A stretch of DNA of 64,000 nt, taken from positions 334,341-398,340 of the forward strand of contig VSDK01015421.1 of assembly GCA_009767595.1 (NCBI GenBank). Direction: 5' to 3'. The position numbers and the translations under genes are program-made. The notes under the pieces are model-generated. The model worked only from the letters and a program-made list of their open reading frames with translations, did not search any database and was not told the DNA's origin. Within the stretch, counting starts at the first letter, position 1. The number at the start of each line of letters is the position of its first letter. Source of the DNA: Symbiodinium kawagutii. Lineage: Eukaryota > Sar > Dinophyceae > Suessiales > Symbiodiniaceae. Shown piece by piece: positions 25,501-38,800 of this stretch.

Positions 25501-28500
25501 GGATATGCTGGCATCCTGACTTCTGGTCCAACAGCGTGCGTCTTTCAAGCTGCAGTTGCTTTCCTTAGTTGCAGGCAAGGTCTCTCCACGTCCAACCTGG
25601 CAGCAAAGTCTGCAGGCAAGAAAAGCCTTCAAGGATTTCTGTGAGACATGGCAGTGGCAACATCCTGGCTGGTGAGCATTGGCGATGCCCTTGTGCAAAG
25701 GAGCAGAATGGAGCGAAGAGAAAAGATGATATGCTGGCTGTTGGTTGGGAGCTAAAGAGCCAGGGGTATCCAAGTCTCAAAAGGGGAATGCCAGAATGCC
25801 GGGAGTGTTGTAAGCAAATCGAAATATGGCATGGAACCAGCTTTGCCTAGTAGATGCATCTAGCGATGGTGCCAGACTCAGTTGGCAAACCAGTGTCTCA
25901 CGCGCTTCCAACTCAAGGTTTGAGCCGTCTTTGGGATCCAGCAACTAGGCGGGTGTTGTGCACGAACTGTTATTGATCATGAATCAGTATTCATAAGCCT
26001 GTTTGTGATTTTCTTTGAGTACTTTTGAGCATCATTAACACCATCCTGAATACCATCATTAACACCACCATTAACCAGCATTGGTCAGTATCAATCTGTG
26101 CTCAATCTTTATCATCTTTATCAGCGATCCCTTTCCTCCATGGCTGCCTTGGCTTGGTAAAATTAGGAGCGCCAGTGGCGCAACTTGGAATCACTGGCAA
26201 CCATCACGGTCAGCACAATACACTACAAATGAGCGGACAGGAAAGAAAGTAGTCACCTAAACTCCAAGGCTGGCTGGTGGTTTTAAGCATTCCTTGTTTT
26301 CCCTAGTATCAACCAATGGTTGGTTGGTTGACTAGTATTTTTCATACGGGTTGAAACCACCAACCAACCAGAAGATTAGTTTCATATCACGCATTCAATC
26401 ATGGCCATGTGACTCCAGACGCCCATCGCACATTTGCAACAGAACCACTGGCGTATACTTGAAGCATAGACGATCATAGATGCAGGAAGCAAACACTTTA
26501 AATCAAAAACAGTCAATTAAACCGCGGCTCTGCCAAGTTACAAGTCAACATGCATTTGCAAGCACCAAGGCAACATGCGTTTGGCAAGAAAAAGGATAGA
26601 AAAAGAACAAACTCAAAAAAATGCATTGCACGCAATGCGAGCCGTTGGAAGTTGGAAGCAAGTTACAAGTCAAGATGCTTTCCAACACCGGGGCACCAGC
26701 CAGACCAGGTGTTTTGTTACTTGGGCGATCGCCAGAAACTTATATAAGGCTCCACCCATTCATCCCGGTGAGCCCATTAAGACGGATAAAGATGACGATG
26801 GTCATGATGGTCATGATGGTCATGATGGTCATGCTGGTCATGATGGTCATGATGGATGGTGAATGATGGATGATAGCCTGTCATGTTATACTTCACCTCG
26901 TTCAGCAAGTGGGATGATCGTCCAGCACAGGCCGCGACGCGGAGACACTGGAAGAGCCGAGCGCTAAGCGGCAAAAACGATGTGATGGCAAGCCCTGCCG
27001 GGTGGTATGCAGTATTGGCAGCTCAGCTGCAGCTACACAGTCTAGAGGCATACAGTGCTTGGTTTACACCTGGCTTGTTCAACCCAAGAAATGAGTACAG
27101 TACCAAAAGTTCAACTGGGATGGATCGCCATGGATAACCATCATTGCCGTCGTCCATGAACATCATTTCAACATAGTTAATCATCACTATTGACCATTAA
27201 TTCTGAAACATCATTGACCATCATTGACCAATTTCCGGGACCAATCAAACACGATTTAACCATCACTCGAACCATCATTACAGTAACCATCAATCATCAC
27301 TGGCCATCATCAATGAACATCATTCAAAACCAGGACAGTTAACTCCATCATTTGACCATCATTAACCACCTAGTAGGATGAATAATTTGACCATCATTTG
27401 ACCATCATCAACCATCTACTAGGGGTTAACCATCATTTCACCATCAACCAGGGAGGTTAACCAATGCAATATCATTTGACCATCATTAACCATCATTATC
27501 CATCATTTACCAGTTAACCCCTAGTAGGTGGTTAACCATTAACCATGGTTAAACCCATCTACCGGAGGTTAACCATCCTTCCTAGTCCAATTTCCTAGAC
27601 TGCCCCATGGTTCACCGAGGCAACGGCACCGCCTCGCGCGAGACCGAGGCCTGGTTGCGGCAGCACTTCAGCGCATCAACGGACCTGGGTGCCTTGGTGG
27701 AGGAAGTGATGCGCTTCAAAGGGCTAATGACAAGGTAACTAGTGGTAACTAGTGGTGACTAGTGAGAGTTATATTGGTTAACTAGTTACTAGTGGTGGTT
27801 ACTACTAGTTAACTAGATGATAATGGTTAATTACTTATAGTGAGAAAGAGTGGTAATTAGTGGTAACTAATGATAACTAACATTAGTGGTAACTAGTGGC
27901 TAATACTTCTCATAGGGGTTGAAACCACCAACCACTTATAGTGGTCAATGGTGGTAACTAGTGAGAAACAGTGGTAATTAGTGGTAAATAGTGATAACTG
28001 GTGGTAAATAATGATACATAGTGAGAAACAGTGGTATAATGACATGGCTAATGACATGGCTAATAACTAGTGATAAATAGTGATAACTGGTGGTAATGGC
28101 TGTAACTAGTGAAAACTACTGGTTTAATAGTGATCAATGGCTAATGATTTTACCAATAGTGATTCATTTCCTGGCTAATGACATGGCTTGTGATATGGTC
28201 AATGGGGGCTACTTAGAACCATAGGACATGGCTTATGATAACATGGCTTCTAATAGTGAGCAAGGCTGGGAATCAGTAGTTTCTACATTGGTTACTACCT
28301 GGTTGATGCTAGTCGTTGATAATTGTGGTTAATACCATGGTTGATGATGACTATGGGTTAGTAGTGGCTTAGTTCTGACTGTTACATAATGATGTCTGTG
28401 GAGGATGGTGAAGGGTGATGGGTAATGATGCCTCAGGGTTAACCACTATAGTGGTCAACAGAGGTGAATCATTTGAACAAAGAGTGCTTGATATGGCAAA

Positions 28501-29024
28501 TGATTACTGATGGTTCCTTGTGGTGGTAAATCATGGCCCCATAAGCACCGACAGCGCCAGGGGTAGCCAACAACAATGGGAATGTATATAATCTATACAG
28601 TCGATGCTGGCTACTGTTTATGGTCAATAGTGGATCGCAAATGATGCTTGGCTCACGATGGTTCATTACGTTTTCTGATGTTGGCAACAGCAGGAGGGAG
28701 TAACCAACAATAATAGGGGATTTAATTTGATTTCATTTGATTTAGTTTGATTTAATTAGCAGCGGTAGCTATTGACGCTAAATTAATGATGGCTAATGGC
28801 TGATGATAGTGCCAGGGAACAGTGGTCAATAGTGGTCGACTGGCTGTTGGTTTCACATCTTTTGTTCAGCCATAGGTTGGATGACTGTTTGTTTGACCAT
28901 GTTTTTTTGGATAGGTTGTAGCCACCAACCAGCAAATAGTGGTAGACAGTGTTTAGGCAAGTGGTTATCGTGCTTGTAACAATGACCGCCAGTGGCTTAT
29001 AACAATGGTTGATGATGATCAATC

Positions 29025-29074
<50 letters not shown>

Positions 29075-29079
29075 GATGA

Positions 29080-29126
<47 letters not shown>

Positions 29127-32100
29127 GCAAATGGTTTCCAATAGAAATCAAGATTAATCATGGTTTAAATTCCAATGAAGATTTTGAGATTTGCAGTGTA
29201 TCAAGGCATGTCTCTCTCATGCTGGACTCAAAGCTCCCTCAACCACAGAGGACCACCGCGTGCTACGCTCAGGATATGCCATTGTCGATGAAGCTGGTGC
29301 ATCGGATTCTTGGCTATCGATCATATTGGCATGTACACCTGGTCAGGCCGGAACAGTGCGATCAACAAGAGCAACCAACGTTTGATGATGTTGGTATGAT
29401 CGGCTAGTATGAGATAACATGTCATCACTATGTGCATACGTATGTCCATGAAGAGTTCAGGTAGTAACCGAAGATGCCGCCACAGCTATGGATATACCAC
29501 AACCTGAGGATATGTGACAGGTTCTCAGCAAACTGAGGGGAGTTTGCCCTTTGTATGCTGTGTAAGTGGCAGTGGCGGTATCGACAAATATGATCGGATT
29601 TGGTTTGAGGCAACCAGCCAGCTGCAGACAAAGATAGGAGTCAATAATTGTAGTTGGGTTCCAGCTTTTTGGCAGATTTGTTGCCAAGCTGAAATTGCCA
29701 AGATTTCAAACAGGCTATTGCCAAGCTGACTTTGTTGAGAGTTGTGGCAGTCGGGCCATGTGAGTTTCCCATGTCCAGATGCAGCGCCTCGGTGTCCCAG
29801 GTGTACAGCGCCTCGCCGTTGGCTGCGGCGGAACTGCCCGAGTTGGACGTGCCGTGCCGGACCGTTGGGCGTGACCCTGAAACAGGGGTTCCCCAACGGG
29901 ATTCGGTAAGGGTTCAGGGGTTCCTTAGCGGTTCACTACTGGTTCGTTTTCATCAGCCAAGTTCCCAAGTGGTTCACCAAGGGATGCTTCCTTAATTGCA
30001 CGACTTTGGAACTTGGCTGATTGAAAAACTATCATTAAAGAGAATTGCATTTACTTGCTACAGATGGCACGCAAAACTATAGTGGATGGGTCCATGAACT
30101 AATCTCTCAAATTTGTGGGTAGTAAATCATTGGCATCCCAGTGGCTATGTTCTTGTCAAAGTCGTTACTGTGGCGGATCACTGGCGTTTGATCAAAACAA
30201 TAATACTCAGTCAACGCGGGTTTTCAGGCCCTGCAATTTTTAGCCACTGGAAATGCATGGCTGCAAAATTCAATCAAGCATTACAAGATGATTGTTTAGG
30301 AACAATTGCCATGAACGACCACGAACTACCTTGGTGACAATTTGTCAGAACGATGTGTGTTTGAGATGTTAAGTTGAACCACAGGTGGGCACATTTTTAA
30401 ACATGCAGTTGCAAGTTCCTTGCTGATGATTGCAGATTCGCCATGACAACAGTTCGGCATATTGTACTGTAGACGGAAGCATCCTACGAGAGACTGTAAC
30501 CAACCACTGGCAGGGAAAATACGCAACCCTCTCATTGACCAACATCTTTCAGGAGCAGTAAACCACTGCAGACTGTAAGCAACAACCGCAGCTTTTGGTG
30601 GTGTTTGATTATGGTTTGGCAATGTGTGAACTGGTCGGGGCGTTCTGGTGATACATACGTACTACTTCCATCCTTACCCTCTCAGAGGGTCTGACATCCT
30701 CAGAGGGTCTGACATCCTTACCCTCTCTACGTGGTTGGTCTTCTTTGCTGGTTACGGATCCCCTCCCTCCAGACCTGGTGTATAGCCATCCTTCCCAGAA
30801 CAGAGCATCAATGATTCCATATTCTGTACTGTTTGTTTGCATCCACCCTTCTAATCCCAAAGTTCCGGATGAGCAGCATATCACACAAAATATGGGTACA
30901 TCACAGATGCGGGCCGACCAACGTAGGCAACAAAAAGGAGCGCAGGGGACAAAACAATGTAGCTGGATACCTCACTGTGAATGCTTAGATGCAGAGATTA
31001 GTAGGTACATGCACCAACCCAAAGGTGGATATACCCTTGCCAGTGGGTGCCCTTACCCAGAGAAGGTCCTGTTAGTCAGCAGGGACTCAGTTGCCAGCAA
31101 GGGGGTACGCTATGTTTGGACAATGTTCATATGGATCATCAACGACTGATAGCTATCATTCTTTACCATCAATTATTGTCACTTATTCTCAACCGTTATC
31201 AAGCTTTGTTAGCCATTAATTGCCACCATTCATCCCTAATTTGCCATTGTCATCAACCAGCCGTACAGATTCTTAAGCATCAATGACCACTGTTGTACAC
31301 TATGATTGAAGATCAACCCGCTATGGACTTCGAGTTTTTTTAACCTACACTTACCCGTTGCTACTGTGATTTACCTTTTCCCTCTACAAACAAACCGTTC
31401 TTCTCACCAAAAAAACGTCCAATCTCCGAAAAAACCAATCAATCAGACAAACATAGACAAACTATTCTCAAGCCATATGTGAATCACAGGGTATCCCCAA
31501 GGACCACCCCCCAGACCTTGGCCACCACCAGCAGGCCCCTCCCAGGTCTGCCTCCGGGGTGCCGTGAGCATCGGCCGTCGGCTGCTGGACCCTCTGGCGG
31601 AGCTCGTGAAGATCGACGCGCGGTCCATCGGCGTGGGGCTCTACCAACACGACGTGGACACCAAGCGCCTGGACGAGGACGCTGGGACGACGCCGGGGGA
31701 GACCCCTGGTGGTGCCCATGGGGTGCAGGTGCTGGTGGAAGCTGCAGGACTGGTTGGACTCTGCGAATCTGCAAGTGGATAGATGGTTGAGTGGTTGATG
31801 ATGGAGGGGTGGATGGTAACAAGGGTGGTGGATGACCAGTGGTGGGTAGCGCTACTAATCATCCAGGCACTGCTATAACCAACCTAGGTAGTGCCAAGTA
31901 GCAGGGAGCATGGTGCATGGACAGCGGGTCAAGGGGTTCATTAATTGGTTAATTCTGATTGACGTTGTTGGAATATGATGGAAGAGTGGTGCTATCGATC
32001 ATGAACAAAAATGGTTTGAATACCAATAGTGGCAGTGGCCATGTCAATGATGGGTAAGCACTATCACTATCACTATCATTGATAAATATGTTTAATGGAT

Positions 32101-35100
32101 ATTAGTGGATAGTCAATGAAGTTGATAAATATGTTTCATGGATAGATGGCTCGCAATCACTATCCTGCCGACCGTTTTTTTGAAGCCAAGGCCATGGCGG
32201 CAAGGACGTGACTGCGCGGCAATCCCAATGAGGATTTCATTAAAAACGTTAAAGTTGGGGAAGGTTCATGTCTGGAGGTGATGGCTGGGCTACCAACAGG
32301 TGACTCAGAAACCATAGTGATGGTTTTCTTGAGAGGGGATGTTAACCAGTGATCCCCAGTTCTCCAAATACCTTTTGAGAAGCGGTTTGGACGCGAAGAA
32401 TCAGCCCCAAGTGCAGTCTCACAAGGTATTTGGAGCACTAGGGGACGTTCAACAATGGTAAGACTGTCTTGCCCTTGGGAGGTCCATGGCCGACATGATC
32501 AGAACCTCCATCCGATATGATGATCCCAGACGTGTCCATCATGGATCTCTCCATGTTGTTTGCTCGGGGAGGGTGGAATGTATATATGCATACAAAAAGA
32601 TTTGCGATGAACCCAGAAAGCCAGTGGATTCCACGCAGCCTTGGCAGACTTGTTATTTGTTTTTTGTTACCGATAAGCCTTTTGATACCTAGCTCTCTTA
32701 TGTTTTTCTTCCATGTTTGGCAAAATCATCTCTTCCCCCTATGACCCACCCTCCTCCCACAAAACCACCTTGGGGCTGGCCCCTAAAGATCCTCCTAAAG
32801 CATGTTCAAAAAGAAACCTACCAAAGGAGGATGGGTGGCCAGCATCGTTGCCAGGAGTTGCGTGGAGCCACCATGTCCTGTGTGAATTTGGTCGGTGTGG
32901 ACTTGAACACAGCCTCGCCGGCGCTGCTGGAGCACGTAGCTGGCCTCAACAGCGGCCTGGCCAGGAGCGCCACTGGCACGAGCCTGGCTGCGAAGTTGCC
33001 CATGTCCTAGGGGCAAATGGTGGTCTGGTAGGTGGTTTGAGTCATTTTTTCTTCTATAAATGTATTGACTTAAATGGTTGGTGGGTTGACACCTATACAT
33101 TTTCAGCAGGGTTATGATCACCAACCAAGGGTTTTCACCAACAAGGGGGTATACAATACCAATAATGGTGAATCTTAATCACCAGGGGAAATTAAGAACC
33201 ACCAATCATGGGGTATGATCACCAACACTGGGGTTCATCACCAGCTATTTCTCATGGAGTAGGGGAGTATTGACATGTACAGATATTCTATCGAGATAAT
33301 AGGAAGGTTTAAATTCTGATTAGTAAGTGTTTTTAACCACTATTAACTATTATGATCCTTATTGACCATTATCAATTATATATATATATATATCATTTAA
33401 CCACTAGGAACAAGTAGTGACCACTAGTAACCTTCTTCCATTGCCGTGGTCCCAGGGAGTAGCAGGATGAAGCGGGGCTGTGTCCAGATATCACTTCCCA
33501 GGCCCGAATCCGTCTACCATAATTAGACTTGTTACTGGTATAAGTCCATTATAGTATATTACTGGATCCCTTGTACCAGTTCCTTAGACCATTGTTGCTG
33601 CTTCCTTGGTACTGGGATCCATCTGAGAAGTACCCCTTCTCATGTTGTCAGCCTGAACACTTTCCATCCAAGCCCGGGAGTTCTCCAGGAGCATCTTGAA
33701 GTACCGTGAAGAGAAGGGCGGCTTCAAACATCGCCACGAGTTGCTGAAGATCAAAGGATTTGGCCCCAAGAGCTACTCGGCCAGAAGGAACACTTTTGGC
33801 GCTTGTGATCTTATCTGGTTTGTGGTTTCATTGGCATTTTTCATTTTCCTTATTAGTATATTGTTTTTAGCATATGGTTGGTTGACTGATCTTTTTCATA
33901 GGGGTTGAAACCACCCACCAATATTTTTAATTCTGGTAATTATTCTGTCCGGTATTTCTTCGGAGAAAAATTGTCCTTTCTTCGACTTGCATCGATCGAA
34001 CAGTATCTCTCTCGCTCTGGGCATGTCAAGCCTGCGTGGAACGGGCTTCCAATCAAACAAGTAGCAGCAAATAGAAATCACCTTATTTTGTTAGCATGTA
34101 TGGGCTGTCGACCCTTACAGATGACACAAGTAATAGAAGGCAGGGATACAGCAGGACGCGATGCAGAGGACCTAAGCCAAGTGTTGTTTTCCAATGGAAG
34201 AAATATCCCAGAGGCCAAGTCATTGGAGTGGAACGTTCTGATTGTTTGGGCTTTCATTTTTTTTTGGCAAGTTTTGATTTAAGTGCTTTGCCAGTTAACC
34301 CATGCAGAATCATGCAGGATCCAATCTAGTGTGGTCGGAACCCATCTTCAAGTTGTTCAAAACAGCCGAAAGCAAGTAGTATTTGTAGAATTAATGTGGT
34401 TATTGTATAGTACTTCATTGAGAATTAATGTGTAAAGATTAGTGATTAGTTGCACTGGGTTGCACGAACTGGTTCAACCCGGTGCACTGAGGTGCTTGCA
34501 GGGCAAATAGAGTACCGTAAACCCCAAGAAGATGACGAGTAAACAGGTAAGTGCACACCCGGGATGTAATAACTGTGACAAGTCTGCGCTGTTGGATGGT
34601 CTATGGGTGTTAAAATTAACCATCATGTTTTCAACTGTTGCCAAAGAGTATTGCGGATTGTTCCCCTTTTGCCAGTCAAAGCGAACCTAATAATCACTAG
34701 CGCTGACTAGCAAGGGTTGCCAACCAAGTGGTTTTGAACACACCGCCATGATTTGTCATTGCCATTTTGATGCTCACTATTCTCAAGATGATTCCCCAGT
34801 ACCAACCATAATGGACCAATGCATCATGATTTGCCAACTATCGGCGAACAACGTATTATGAAACAAGTAAAGACCATTAGAATCCGTGGAGAACTCTTAG
34901 GCATCTTGAATAAAACATCAAAGTATCATCAAACAAAATTCACTCAGTCTTAACAAGTCAACGGTTCTTGGCGCCATGGTATCTCCCAGGTTTCGTTCAC
35001 CGCACCCTTCAGAGCGGCCAGTCCTGCCATGTCCTGCCCAGGCTTTCAGCAAGCTGCGGGATTCTTGCGGATCTTCAATGGTTCTGAGCCCTTGGATGCC

Positions 35101-35780
35101 CTACCCATCCATCCGGAGAGTGCCTTGGCACTGGCCGTTTTGCGGGCTCAGGTGGAGGTCAACTGGCGGTTGTTTCTTTAGAGGGCTACGTCTTAGTTCG
35201 AAAGAGGCGTGTCCTAAAGAGAGATTGAAAGGAATCATCGCTACTTGAAGGAAGTTTGAAAGTCAGTCTGAGAGAGAAGATCCAAAATGTGTGTGTGTGT
35301 GTGTTTGTGTGTCTGTGTGTGCGCACCGCTCATACAAGTCACGCGACATGCTGTGTCTTCCATTGTTTGGTGCTCCCGGACAATCGAAAAGGTGGGCTCA
35401 CCAAGCGGTCCACTGCAGAGGTCATTTGGGACAGCGATCAGCAAGAACTGCAACAGTCTGTGGTGAAACGTGCATTTATTTGCAACTCAACAGTAACATT
35501 ACAAAAAGACTGACGATCCGGCGACGTTTCTGGAAGATAAGACCCGCAATTAGTTACGTCGCTGTGCCGAAACGCGCGTTTGCAAGACAAAATCAAAGAG
35601 ACGCAAGGCGTTTGAGCCACTGCAATAAGAAACTGTAAACAACTGACTTTCTCGGGACTCTTTTGGAAGTCAAGATGTGCAAAAAAATGCGCGCTGCTTT
35701 GGCGAGAAACGCATGTGCAAGCCATCATAGCTCAGTGTTCTGGAGCTTCCAAGAGGAACAGAGGAAAATCATCACCCATG

Positions 35781-35828
<48 letters not shown>

Positions 35829-38800
35829 AGCAGCAGAAACATCGTCATTGATCGTGCATCATGTTTAATCAGCATTGAACACTGATCAACAATGCGGGTC
35901 GTCATTCACCATTCTTCACATATCTTCCAAGGTGGGCCCCCAGCAGGCATAAGTTGGGTTACAACCCTGTATAACTGCCAATTGATCCGAGTTAAGTTAG
36001 TTGGGTTAGTTCACTTAGTTCACGCTATAGCTGCCAGCTAACCCTATGCCTATAGACCCTTAGTTCGGGGTTAAACCTGCTAACCTAAGTGGTTGAGTGC
36101 CCCCATTGCTTTACCGGGGTGGACTTGCCCCTCCAAGGCTACGATGTGGCCAAGTGTTTGCAAGATCCTTCACGGCTACGTGAGGGAGCGCCTCTGGAAG
36201 GTTTGGCAGAGGAATTTGGAGTTGGAATGGCTCCTTGGTTGAACAAAACTCCGGGATTGTGGTGGTTTTAGCCTGTAAGCGTACATAAATGATAGGGGAT
36301 GATGACCAACAATAATCGTGAAACTCCACAGTCGTAGGGTGGTTTGAGCCATGGTTAAGAGGGTAAATCATATGATGAATAATGGGGGGATGGTGACCAA
36401 CAATGATTGTGAAACAGCTACGGTACTGATTGGTGGTTTGATTGACAGCTTTCCATTTTCCCTGGCATTTTTTAGCACATGGTTGGTTGACAAACATATT
36501 TTTCATAGGGGCGGTTCCACCACCAACTAGAAAATATTGAGAGCGGAACCTCGTGAGGAGGTGACTAAAGGTGAGCATAAAACACTGTTTCTGAAGATAT
36601 TTGGGATTGTGATGGGTGAGTTGTTCGTAATAAGCTGGGGCATCATTTTGTATGGTTGGTTGCTTATGCAGCCGTCAGCAGATGAAGCAGCAGTCTTGGC
36701 ATGAAACTTTTGCATCGCCGAGCCGCGTCCTGAAAGAGTGCTACCTGAAGTCATGATTGGATGTGCATCTCAAACATTCATGTTAGAAAACAAGAACCAT
36801 ATACTAATAGTGTCTTGCAAAATGCAGTTTAGTGAAGAGCAATGATGCATCATAATGATTCATGATGCATGAACAGAATCATCAACAATTCTGGTGGTCA
36901 GCAAGTAGTGACCATTTGGAAGAGGTAGCCAGAGCTAGAAACAAATCTCCTTGAGCCATGTCGAAAAACTACATGCTTCTGGGAGTGCTTGGCGGAGTTC
37001 TTGGCTGGTGTGGTCTTACAGCTGCAGGGCTGGCAATTCTCTTCCCCTTCGATTCAATGATGGTACCTGTTGTGCTGGTCACGGGCAACGTGTTGATCGC
37101 ACTCTGGATTCCACTTGTAGTCTACCTTGTTTTCCGCAAGTCGGCAATGATGGAAGACAAAAAAGATATGGTCCAACTCCACTGGAATCCTGACATCCAA
37201 CGCCGCGGCATGGGCGACCTCATCCGAAGTGTGAACCACATTGCCATCATCGTCTCCGATGTGGGCCGTTCATTGGCGTTCTACACCGAGATCATTGGCT
37301 TCCAGCAAATCCAAAGACCCAACTTCGATCGTCATGGTGCTTGGTTGACCATGGGAAATGTGGAGTTGCATTTGATCAAAGGGGTGCCCAATGCACCCAC
37401 CGGGCGAGATCTCATTGTGTCGCACATCGCCCTTGAGACAGACTATCCAGAGCAGGTGTTGGAGAAGCTCTTGGAGTTTGATGTGCCCTTCAGGCAGAAC
37501 ATTTCCGTGCCAGATCCGAAAAGGGCCAGAGCGAATTTGGTGGAAGCCTTTGAAAACAGTGAGGGCAAGATCACTCAGTACTTTGTGCGAGATCCAGATG
37601 GGTACTACTTGGAGCTTTGCAACTGTGACGTTCTCACGGCTTTTTGTTTGTTCAAGGAGAAGCAGGCCGCCAAGCAGAAAGCTGGCCAGATTCCAAAGTA
37701 TTTGCAGCTCATGGATGCTGTGCTTGGCACCTACAATGAGTCGGGACAGATGGCCCCTTCTGCATTCCAATTGCCTCAACTGTTCAAGACCGGCGTGATG
37801 GCTCATCGCTGGGTGCAAAGGGCACGTCAGGAGTTGTTAACGCCTTTTGAAGAGCGTGTTGAGACAGCCCTTGCTGGAGTGCAGGAGGCAGCTCAACCTG
37901 ATGCTGATCTCTTGGAAAAATTCACCGGCAGACAAAAGACCTATGGTGATATTACCCAAGGATTCTCACAGGAAGACTTGAAGGCAGCTCTTTGCAGAAG
38001 TGGAAATCATGCGCCCACTGCATTGTTGCTTTTAGCGGCCGGCCGCCAGGATGTGAAGATCCTCTTACCGCCCCGGTACCTCCTGAGTGAAGGAGGACGC
38101 GTCGAGCAGCAAGTGATGACAATATCGGCACCGAGCAAGAAAAAGTTTGGCTCATTTAGCATGTTCGCTTCCAAGCCTTTTGAGGATGCTGAGGCTCGAT
38201 CAGGGGTCAGCCGTGGCGTTGGCCAATTTGGTGTTAGTCAGTCCATTGGCAGCTTCTTGAGCATGAGGAGGAGGGAGGCGGAGCCAGGATCTAGCACAAG
38301 TCAGCTGGGTGTTCGTGGTGTGCGCAGCGGGCAGATGCTTGCCTTGAAATTTGAGAACGATCCCAAGATGCAAGACTACCTCACCAAGAGGAATGCATTG
38401 GCTCGGAAGAAAGTCAACTTCCCGGACATTGAAGAAGGAGCTCGCATTGAAGAAGGAGAGAAAGTTACTAGAATGTAGTTTCTAGCGGCCTTAGTTTCAC
38501 ACATTTTTGAGCAACTTGCTGTTTTTTGGCTCCATCCTCTCAGGAGGGGCCGTTTTCTCGAAACCCGATCAACACCCGATTTCAGTCGCCAGGCTTTTTG
38601 AAGTCCTACAGGGCGCAACCGGGACATTGGACTGAAGGATCCTTGGACGCCCCGGCCCAAAAAAGAGGGATCCGAAGGTTGCAGAGAAAATGCCAATGCA
38701 AATGAACAGTTATAAGCAATTTGAGTACAAAGTGAGCCTTTCTCAGTGTTTTATTGCCTTGCTGGTGTTGTTCTTTGTGTGTTTTTTCCTGGTGTTTTTC

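Larger units (their letters stand above)
24252..27598 (+). other. 3.3-kb intron holding an orphan ORF and a family A element
   Basis: Contents: a near-duplicate of about 30 bp (GTAGCTGGGAGTCA at 24312 and 24372), the ORF at 24949-25644, a family A element (26271-26370), a GATGGTCAT run (26797-26860), and a long acceptor-side tract (27150-27560) of AACCATCATT/GACCATCATTAACC strings. Confidence 0.6.

Noticed and set aside
36930..36957. Spliced-leader relic upstream of the VOC gene (GGTAGCCAGAGCTAG)
   Set aside because: The similarity is too short and interrupted; no tandem relics are seen.
37270..37818. 182-codon minus-strand frames in both VOC gene copies (also 43077-43625)
   Set aside because: Antisense shadows of the VOC coding frame; they recur in both copies only because the DNA is duplicated.
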